From an uncultured Moraxella sp. (GTDB lineage Bacteria > Pseudomonadota > Gammaproteobacteria > Pseudomonadales > Moraxellaceae), in assembly GCA_937889485.1 (NCBI GenBank), contig CALAPG010000139.1, positions 1 to 12,609 of the forward strand: a DNA stretch of 12,609 bases. Direction: 5' to 3'. How positions within the stretch are numbered: position 1 is the stretch's first letter; each line of letters starts with the position of its first letter. This document shows positions 7,943-12,609 of the stretch, in pieces. A program made the translations under genes and the position numbers. Below the pieces are notes generated by a model that was given only the letters and a program-made list of their open reading frames with translations, did no database searches and was not told the origin of the DNA.

Positions 7943-8509
7943 ATGTCTAAAGGTCAAACGCTACAAGATCCGTTTTTAAACTCACTTCGTAAAGACCGTA
8001 TTCCGGTTTCTATATTCTTGGTAAACGGCATCAAATTACAAGGTCAAATTGAGTCATTTGACCAATACGTGGTACTACTAAAAAACACCGTCAGCCAGAT
8101 GGTATACAAACACGCCATTTCTACGGTTGTGCCAGCGCGTAACCCACGTTCTGCCACCACTATGCCAGGTGCTAGCGGCTTTGGACAAACTGCCCCCATG
8201 GGCTTTGGTCAAAGCAGTGGGTTTGACCAGCCAAGCTATGGCGCCAATCGTAGCGGTGGTTTTGCTAATCGTGGAGCATTTGGGGCAGATCGTGGCGGCT
8301 TTGCCGATCGCGGTTTTGATGCAGGCTATGACAATGAACAACGTGGTTATCCCCAAGAGCGCGGCGGCTTTGCTAGCGCGCCTTATGAGCGTACCAACTT
8401 TAATGACCGTGGTTTTGATAACGGCTATGATGCCCAAAACTTTGAGCCATCTAAAGAAGAGCCAGGCTTTGATGATGACAGCGCTAGTGATAACGATGAA
8501 AAATACTAA
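7943..8509 (+). CDS. hfq: RNA chaperone Hfq with long Gly-rich C-terminal tail
   Basis: 188 aa. Residues 1-68 are a complete Hfq Sm core: Q8, [18 protein letters not shown] (Sm1 region) and the Sm2 motif YKHAIST with Y55, K56, H57. The hexameric core anneals small RNAs to mRNAs. After residue 70 the protein continues for about 120 residues, far beyond E. coli Hfq (102 aa). The tail is rich in Gly, Phe, Arg and Asp with imperfect repeats such as [22 protein letters not shown] and RGFDNGYD, and it ends in an acidic stretch (about 168-188, including [11 protein letters not shown]). Long Gly-rich Hfq tails are known in Acinetobacter and Moraxella. A strong ribosome site GGGAGAAG stands just before the ATG. 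A hairpin terminator follows. Confidence 0.96.
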   Translation: MSKGQTLQDPFLNSLRKDRIPVSIFLVNGIKLQGQIESFDQYVVLLKNTVSQMVYKHAISTVVPARNPRSATTMPGASGFGQTAPMGFGQSSGFDQPSYGANRSGGFANRGAFGADRGGFADRGFDAGYDNEQRGYPQERGGFASAPYERTNFNDRGFDNGYDAQNFEPSKEEPGFDDDSASDNDEKY

Positions 8510-8547
8510 CCGCTAAGCGCGAGCGTGATGCGCCGCTTGGTCATAAC

Positions 8548-8579
8548 AAGGCGAATGTCACTGTGATATTCGCCTTTTT
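8548..8579 (+). terminator. Rho-independent terminator after hfq
   Basis: Inverted repeat AAGGCGAAT (8548-8556) / ATTCGCCTT (8568-8576), extendable into the loop by TCAC/GTGA, followed directly by a run of T. It lies about 40 nt after the hfq stop and likely ends the queD-to-hfq transcript. A second small inverted repeat (AAGCG / CGCTT, about 8514-8537) lies just before it. Confidence 0.8.
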
Positions 8580-8656
8580 CCATTTTTCCTACTTACATAA
8601 CTGTTATACGGGGTGGGCTAAAATGTGATTAAAATAGGAATATCGCTGCTTTTACG

Positions 8657-8685
8657 GTGAAACCCGTATCAAATTGCGGTATGAT
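8657..8685 (+). promoter_or_regulatory. Predicted promoter for the kdsD-kdsC-lptCAB operon
   Basis: GTGAAA (8657-8662, 4 of 6) and TATGAT (8680-8685, 5 of 6) are 17 nt apart, between the hfq terminator and kdsD. The transcript start would be near 8692, leaving a leader of about 95 nt. The 8510-8785 gap otherwise holds the hfq terminator and no gene. Called by eye. Confidence 0.42.
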
Positions 8686-8785
8686 AACACCTAGCCAATA
8701 GCGAATTTTTAATTAAAAACAAGTGTCTGTGATAGACCTTTAGCACCACAGTTTGGTGGCTAAAGGCAGGTTTAGGGGAGTAATT

Positions 8786-9754
8786 TTGGAAACGTTTGTT
8801 GATTATTTAACGCACGCAAAAGAGGCTATCAAAACTGAGCAAAAAGCCTTGGAGTTATTAATTGCCCAGCTAGACCAACGCTTTGTTACCGCCTGTCAGT
8901 TGATAGAAAATTGTCAAGGACGTGTGGTAGTTACGGGCATGGGAAAGTCAGGATTGATTGGTAGAAAAATCGCAGCAACATTTGCCTCTACAGGTACGCC
9001 TGCTTTTTTTATGCACCCAGGTGAGGCAGGGCATGGCGATTTGGGCATGCTCGTAAAAGGCGATGTGCTGCTGGGCATCTCCAACTCAGGTGAATCAGAT
9101 GAGATTCGGATGCTATTACCTGTGGTCAAGCAGTTGGGCATTCCGCTGATCAGTATAAGCCGTGATGGGCGTGGTATGTTACCAAAATCGGCGGATGTGG
9201 CATTGACCTTGGGCGCATCAGAAGAGGCATGCCCACTGGGTTTGGCGCCAACATCGAGTACCACTGCAACCTTAGCGTTGGGTGATGCGCTGGCGGTGGC
9301 ATTGGTGCATAGCAAACATTTTACCTCCGAAGATTTTGCCTTATCACACCCTGCAGGCGCGTTAGGACGCAAATTACTAACCCAAGTCAAAGATTTGATG
9401 CACATGGACAATTTACCCGTGGTCAACGAGCATGCCACCCTAAATGAGGCATTATTTAGTATGACAGGTGGCAGATTGGGTATGACAGTGGTGACCAACC
9501 AGCACCAGCAAGTGGTGGGGGTCTTTACCGATGGTGATTTACGCCGTAGTCTTGCGCGCCAGCAAGCCCTGAATACCCCAATCTATGAGGTGATGTCAAC
9601 CAATCCAAAAACCGTGCAGCCGCATATGCGTGCCTCTGATGCCCTAACGTTTATGAATGCGCAAAAAATTAATCAAGTGTTGATCATCAATGATGACCAA
9701 TCATTAGCAGGTATTTTAACCTTGCATGAACTACTGCATGCGGGCGTCAGTTAA
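8786..9754 (+). CDS. kdsD: D-arabinose-5-phosphate isomerase KdsD
   Basis: 322 aa. KdsD interconverts D-ribulose-5-phosphate and D-arabinose-5-phosphate, the entry point to Kdo for the LPS inner core. It has an N-terminal SIS domain with GMGKSG (51-56), HPGEAGHGDLGM (77-88), SNSGESDE (99-106) and EACPLGLAPTSSTT (147-160), the SHPAGALGR segment with the conserved histidine H188, then two CBS domains (about 200-322). I chose the TTG at 8786 because AGGGGAG (8774-8780) lies 5 nt upstream and the predicted N-terminus ETFVDYL fits the family. An in-frame TTG at 8753 would add 11 residues without a good ribosome site. First gene of the operon; kdsC follows after 67 nt. Confidence 0.94.
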   Translation: METFVDYLTHAKEAIKTEQKALELLIAQLDQRFVTACQLIENCQGRVVVTGMGKSGLIGRKIAATFASTGTPAFFMHPGEAGHGDLGMLVKGDVLLGISNSGESDEIRMLLPVVKQLGIPLISISRDGRGMLPKSADVALTLGASEEACPLGLAPTSSTTATLALGDALAVALVHSKHFTSEDFALSHPAGALGRKLLTQVKDLMHMDNLPVVNEHATLNEALFSMTGGRLGMTVVTNQHQQVVGVFTDGDLRRSLARQQALNTPIYEVMSTNPKTVQPHMRASDALTFMNAQKINQVLIINDDQSLAGILTLHELLHAGVS

Positions 9755-9821
9755 GGCGCGGCTATTTGGCTAATTGTCTCGTGATACGGTCTGTGTTCTC
9801 AATATTTTGGAGGAAAAAACC

Positions 9822-10346
9822 ATGCAAAGCCTGATAAATAAAGCAAAAAATGTCAAACTTCTGGTGATGGACGTAGATGGAGTGCTATCAAATGGGCACA
9901 TCATCTATGATGCCAACGGGGTAGAAACCAAGCAGTTTAATGTGCAAGATGGCTTTGGCATTCAGCGTTTACACCAAGCGGGCATTCAAACCGCCATTAT
10001 TACAGGGCGCAGCAGTAGCATCGTGAGTCATCGTGCCAAAGAGCTAAAAATCACCCATCTTGTACAGGGGCGTGAAGATAAATTGACCGCGCTCAATGAA
10101 CTACTCGCCTCGGTGGGTTTTAGCTTAGCAGATTGTGCCTATATTGGTGATGATTGGCCTGATATTAAAGCGCTGCAATCAGTGGGTTTTGCTGTCACTG
10201 TGCCCAACGCCAATGGTGAGGTAATCAAACGTGTGGATATGGTCACTACCCGCGCAGGCGGGCAAGGGGCAGTGAGAGAAGTGTGTGATCTGATTTTAAA
10301 AGCCACAGGACAGTTTGATACTATCTTGGGTGGCTATGTAATTTAA
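9822..10346 (+). CDS. kdsC: 3-deoxy-D-manno-octulosonate-8-phosphate phosphatase KdsC
   Basis: 174 aa HAD-superfamily phosphatase, which hydrolyses Kdo-8-phosphate to Kdo and phosphate in the cytoplasm. HAD motifs: I MDVDGVLSNG with nucleophile D17 and D19; II TGRSS with T61; III K87 in REDK; IV IGDDWPD (108-114, D110, D111, D114). Length and the absence of a cap domain fit the tetrameric KdsC type. The start is the ATG at 9822 because GGAGG (9809-9813) stands 8 nt upstream; an upstream in-frame TTG at 9774 would add 16 residues unlike the family. Gene order kdsD-kdsC-lptC is the standard one. Confidence 0.96.
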   Translation: MQSLINKAKNVKLLVMDVDGVLSNGHIIYDANGVETKQFNVQDGFGIQRLHQAGIQTAIITGRSSSIVSHRAKELKITHLVQGREDKLTALNELLASVGFSLADCAYIGDDWPDIKALQSVGFAVTVPNANGEVIKRVDMVTTRAGGQGAVREVCDLILKATGQFDTILGGYVI

Positions 10347-10439
10347 AGCTCGCTTATATCTGTGTACGACATCAAGGGTTTTAGCCGAGACAGAATGTGT
10401 GAAATTACCATCACAATGCAATAACAATTGGGTGTGACA

Positions 10440-11012
10440 GTGTCAACAAAATTTCTTTTTATACTGGGAATTATTTTTATCATGGTAGCGGCGTACTTCT
10501 ATGCCCAAAATGACGCGCGCTTAACCCAAATATCGCTGAAGCCTTCGGATATAGACTACCAAGCCACGCAGGTCAAAGCCTTGCAGACCAGCGACAAAGG
10601 TGCCATCGGTTATCAATTAACCGCAGATAAAGTCACTCATTACCAAAATGCCAACACGGCAATATTAACCAACCCGCGTATTACCTTGAATTCTGAAGCC
10701 GCCAGCGACATCAACTTGGTAGCTGCACAGGCACAGATAGACCAAACCACCCAAATGGCAAAACTAACGGGTGGTTTTGTATTAACCAGTACGCCACAGG
10801 CAAATAATAGCCAAGGTATTAGCAAACTACCTATCGAGATTCGTGGGCAAGATTTGGTAGGTGATTTGGTAAAAAAACACGTTCAGTCCCAACAGCCTTT
10901 GGTCTTTACCCAAGGCAATAACCGTTTTGAATCCAAAAGTTTTGTGGGCAACCTTATCGATGGTGACTATGGTTTTGAACAAGTGAGCGTGGTACTACAG
11001 CCAGCCCCTTGA
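10440..11012 (+). CDS. lptC: LPS export ABC transporter periplasmic protein LptC
   Basis: About 190 aa bitopic inner-membrane protein that receives LPS from LptB2FG and hands it to LptA. One N-terminal membrane anchor is visible (about residues 4-21, KFLFILGIIFIMVAAYFYA), then a periplasmic beta-jellyroll region (YQLTADKVTHYQNANTAIL, and the late IEIRGQDLVGDL, FTQGNNRFESKSF segments). The overall sequence is weakly conserved, as usual for LptC; the position between kdsC and lptA makes the call firm. The start is uncertain: GTG at 10440 gives a compact anchor and has GGGTG 5 nt upstream, while GTG 10434 and TTG 10428 are in frame and would add 2 or 4 residues. No ATG is available. Confidence 0.87.
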   Translation: MSTKFLFILGIIFIMVAAYFYAQNDARLTQISLKPSDIDYQATQVKALQTSDKGAIGYQLTADKVTHYQNANTAILTNPRITLNSEAASDINLVAAQAQIDQTTQMAKLTGGFVLTSTPQANNSQGISKLPIEIRGQDLVGDLVKKHVQSQQPLVFTQGNNRFESKSFVGNLIDGDYGFEQVSVVLQPAP

Positions 11013-11094
11013 CCTAGTGCCAAATACGCAGGGATTATTTTCGCCAAAATTTTATGGCTATTTTTATTAACTAAAAGACAAACTAGGGTTTATC

Positions 11095-11634
11095 ATGAGT
11101 GTTGTAAACTTTCGACAGCTAGGTATAGTGAGCGCTATTATTGCAGGTTTTGGCTTGGTAATATCCACCACAGCAAATGCCTTGCCTTCAGACGCCAATC
11201 AGCCTATTAGATTATTGGCAGATAAAGCCACCTATAGTGAAAAAAGTGGGGTGACGAGCTATGCGGGCAATGTTACCATTACCCAAGGCACGCTAAAAAT
11301 GGCGGCAGATAATTTAACCGTCAACTTGACACCCACGCGCGCGATTGATAGTGCCGTTGCCACAGGGCGTCCTGCCACCATCCAACAAATTGTGACCACT
11401 GAAAAAGGCTTGGCAAAAGGTCAAGCTAACCGCATTGATTACAACGTCAAAACTGGTATTGTGACCCTATCGGGTAATGCAAAACTCACCCAAAACGGTG
11501 GCAGTTTTTCAGGCAATGTGATCCATTACAGCCTAAAAGTAGGCGACATTGAAGCCACCGCAGGCAATAGCCAGCGTGTGGAGCTGCTATTTCCGCCTCA
11601 GCAAACCAACCGAGTGGGCGTGCGCAACCGCTAA
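11095..11634 (+). CDS. lptA: LPS transport periplasmic protein LptA
   Basis: 179 aa. LptA polymerises head-to-tail into the periplasmic bridge that carries LPS from LptC to LptD. An N-terminal signal peptide is visible: positive R7, hydrophobic core about 10-25, and a likely cleavage after ANA at 27-29. The mature part shows the OstA/LptA beta-jellyroll pattern: LLADKATYSEKSGVTSYAGNV (40-60), then LKMAADNLTV, the KGQANRIDYNVKTGIVTLSGNAKLTQ stretch and IHYSLKVG. A ribosome site AGGG lies 7 nt before the ATG. The stop codon falls in the first copy of a 14-bp tandem repeat. lptB follows after 89 nt. Confidence 0.93.
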   Translation: MSVVNFRQLGIVSAIIAGFGLVISTTANALPSDANQPIRLLADKATYSEKSGVTSYAGNVTITQGTLKMAADNLTVNLTPTRAIDSAVATGRPATIQQIVTTEKGLAKGQANRIDYNVKTGIVTLSGNAKLTQNGGSFSGNVIHYSLKVGDIEATAGNSQRVELLFPPQQTNRVGVRNR

Positions 11635-11670
11635 TTTGACAAAGCTAATTTGACAAAGCTAATTTGACTA
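11630..11670 (+). repeat. 14-bp tandem repeat at the end of lptA
   Basis: The unit GCTAATTTGACAAA occurs at 11630-11643 and exactly again at 11644-11657, then a third near-complete copy (GCTAATTTGACTAA) at 11658-11671. The lptA stop TAA lies in the first copy. Two copies contain a TTGACA hexamer but no fitting -10 element follows at 16-18 nt, so a promoter role is not supported. Confidence 0.9.
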
Positions 11671-11723
11671 AGATTCACTGCTATCACCCCCAATTGCCCG
11701 TATTAACTTTGTAGGATATAACG

Positions 11724-12119
11724 ATGACCGAGCCCAATCAAGCCTTGACTATGCAGCATCTTGCCAAGCGTTATGGAAAACGCTGGGTAGTCAAGGATGT
11801 TTCTTTTTCAGTCGCGCAAGGGCAAGTGGTGGGGCTATTAGGGCCAAATGGTGCGGGCAAAACCACTAGTTTTTATATGGTGGTGGGACTGGTCAATATG
11901 GATAAAGGGCAGATTCAGCTAGGTCAGCAAAACTTGTCCGCGTTATCCATGCATGAGCGTGCCAAAGCGGGTATTGGCTACTTGCCCCAAGAAGCCTCCA
12001 TTTTTCGCAAACTGACGGTTGAAGAAAATATTTTGTCCATACTACAAATGCGGACAGACCTTGATAAAAAGCAGCAGTTGCAGCAGCTTGAGCAACTCAT
12101 TGGCGAGTTTAATCTGCAT
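11724..12119 (+). CDS. lptB: LPS export ABC transporter ATP-binding protein LptB (truncated by chimeric junction)
   Basis: 132 genuine codons, about the first half of LptB (about 240 aa in E. coli). LptB dimers hydrolyse ATP to drive LptFG extraction of LPS from the inner membrane. Visible: Walker A GPNGAGKT (40-47), FYMVVGLV (50-57) and the Q-loop in YLPQEASIF (86-94, Q89), all highly characteristic of LptB. The ABC signature LSGGE, Walker B and H-loop are missing because the sequence switches at about 12111-12119 to an unrelated gene. The frame stays open through the junction to the window end. The loss reflects the contig end, not a biological truncation. ATG at 11724 has AGGA 8 nt upstream. 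Confidence 0.93.
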
Positions 12120-12535
12120 ACCGTTGTCAGACTGCCCGGCTCTGTGTTCAGCCCCTATACTTCCATTACCACCAATCTGTTGTTCTTCGACAACACAAAG
12201 CCGACAACGGAAACTTGGTTCTACAGAGTGGATATTCCGTCCGACAGAAAGCACTTCTCCAAGACGAAGCCCATGGAGCTGAAACATTTTGATGATTGCA
12301 TTGCCTGGTGGAATGACCGAAAGGAAATTCCAGATGGCGAAAACTTCAAGGCGCAGAAGTTTACCGCAGAGTATCTGCTGAACGAACAGGGCTGTAACAT
12401 CGATCTGTGCGGTTATCCCCATGAGGAAGAAGAAATCCTTGATCCGCTGGATACCATCCGAGAGTATCAGGAGAGAAGAACCACCCTCAATGCGGAAATC
12501 GACAAGGTGCTGGCGGAACTGGAAGCCCTGCTGCG
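12111..12535 (+). CDS. hsdM: Fragment of a type I restriction-modification methylase (HsdM), foreign sequence joined to lptB
   Basis: About 140 codons without a start or stop, in the same frame as lptB. The translation NLHTVVRLPGSVFSPY, TNLLFFD, WFYRVDIPSDRKHFSKTKP, the FDDCIAWW stretch, and an acidic, helical end (IREYQERRTTLNAEIDKVLAEL) correspond to the part of HsdM after the NPPF/Y catalytic motif and its C-terminal helices, which contact the specificity subunit. The AdoMet-binding and NPPF motifs are absent. Codon use changes at the join: arginine is repeatedly AGA, which is not used in the lptB part, and G+C rises. It is most likely sequence from another organism of the sample, attached during library preparation or assembly. 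Confidence 0.78.
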
Positions 12536-12588
12536 CGCGCACGCCATCCGCAAGCGCCTGGCCCGGGGCGACGTGCTGTTCACCTACG
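12536..12588 (+). other. Short G+C-rich segment of unknown origin
   Basis: Roughly three quarters of these bases are G or C by my count, sharply above both flanking parts. In frame it reads AHAIRKRLARGDVLFTYE, which I do not recognise and which does not look like the usual end of HsdM. It may be a third source joined through the GCGCGC run at 12534-12539. Confidence 0.45.
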
Positions 12589-12609
12589 AGATCGGAAGAG
12601 CACACGTCT
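12589..12609 (+). other. Illumina TruSeq adapter sequence at the window end
   Basis: The final 21 bases begin AGATCGGAAGAG and continue CACACGTCT, exactly the start of the standard TruSeq read-1 adapter. A 21-base exact match directly at the end is not plausible by chance. It is synthetic, not genomic. Confidence 0.97.

Noticed and set aside
8078..8516. Long open frames on both strands overlapping hfq
   Set aside because: They are by-products of the repetitive Gly-rich hfq tail; none shows a ribosome site or family resemblance.
8914..9498. A 194-codon minus-strand frame inside kdsD
   Set aside because: Antisense shadow of the well-conserved KdsD frame, with no motif of its own.
11043..11068. 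A terminator between lptC and lptA (GCCA / TGGC before a T-rich stretch)
   Set aside because: The stem has only four pairs with an A+T-only interior, and it would split a classical operon.
11650..11678. A lptB promoter using TTGACA in the tandem repeat
   Set aside because: At 16-18 nt downstream there is no -10-like hexamer (ATTCAC at 17 nt).
12042..12605. A 187-codon minus-strand open frame beginning MCSSDL
   Set aside because: Its start comes from the reverse complement of the sequencing adapter, and it runs antisense to the HsdM and LptB fragments. It has no family motif.
12111..12609. A type I restriction-modification (defence) system at the right edge
   Set aside because: Only the C-terminal half of HsdM is present, without start, catalytic motif, HsdS or HsdR, and it is joined to lptB at a short shared stretch in an adapter-terminated contig end.

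Overview
The window looks like a chromosomal core segment from a gamma-proteobacterium of the family Moraxellaceae (Moraxella/Psychrobacter type). This placement is inferred from moderate G+C content, a long glycine-rich Hfq tail, a desaturase with a C-terminal coiled coil, and the overall gene content. No rRNA, tRNA, CRISPR array, prophage or transposase was seen. Nearly everything from position 1 to about 12,119 is orderly housekeeping sequence.

Left part (minus strand): a membrane acyl desaturase with its own strong-looking promoter and a hairpin terminator, then a PilS-like six-pass sensor kinase, preceded by a GacA/UvrY-type response regulator. The two regulatory genes are probably co-transcribed, regulator first. 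No PilR-type regulator is present.

Middle part (plus strand): queD - tsaE - mutL - miaA are packed tightly (4-nt and 11-nt overlaps, then a 15-nt gap), followed by hfq. This is a variant of the well-known tsaE-amiB-mutL-miaA-hfq cluster, with amiB absent and queD at the front. It joins tRNA modification (QueD for queuosine, TsaE for t6A, MiaA for i6A), mismatch repair and the RNA chaperone Hfq. MutL is unusual because most of its C-terminal dimerisation domain is missing. A hairpin terminator closes hfq.

Right part (plus strand): kdsD - kdsC - lptC - lptA - lptB, the classical operon for Kdo synthesis and lipopolysaccharide transport. KdsD and KdsC make Kdo from ribulose-5-phosphate together with KdsA, which is not in the window. 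LptC, LptA and LptB belong to the Lpt bridge that carries LPS to the outer membrane.

The last 490 bases or so are not trustworthy. LptB is intact through codon 132 and then changes, in frame, into the C-terminal part of a type I restriction-modification methylase (HsdM) with foreign codon use. This is followed by about 50 bases of very G+C-rich unrelated sequence, and the window ends in 21 bases identical to the Illumina TruSeq adapter start. The best reading is a chimeric contig end, not a new gene fusion or a defence system. I did not find a convincing undescribed biological system here.
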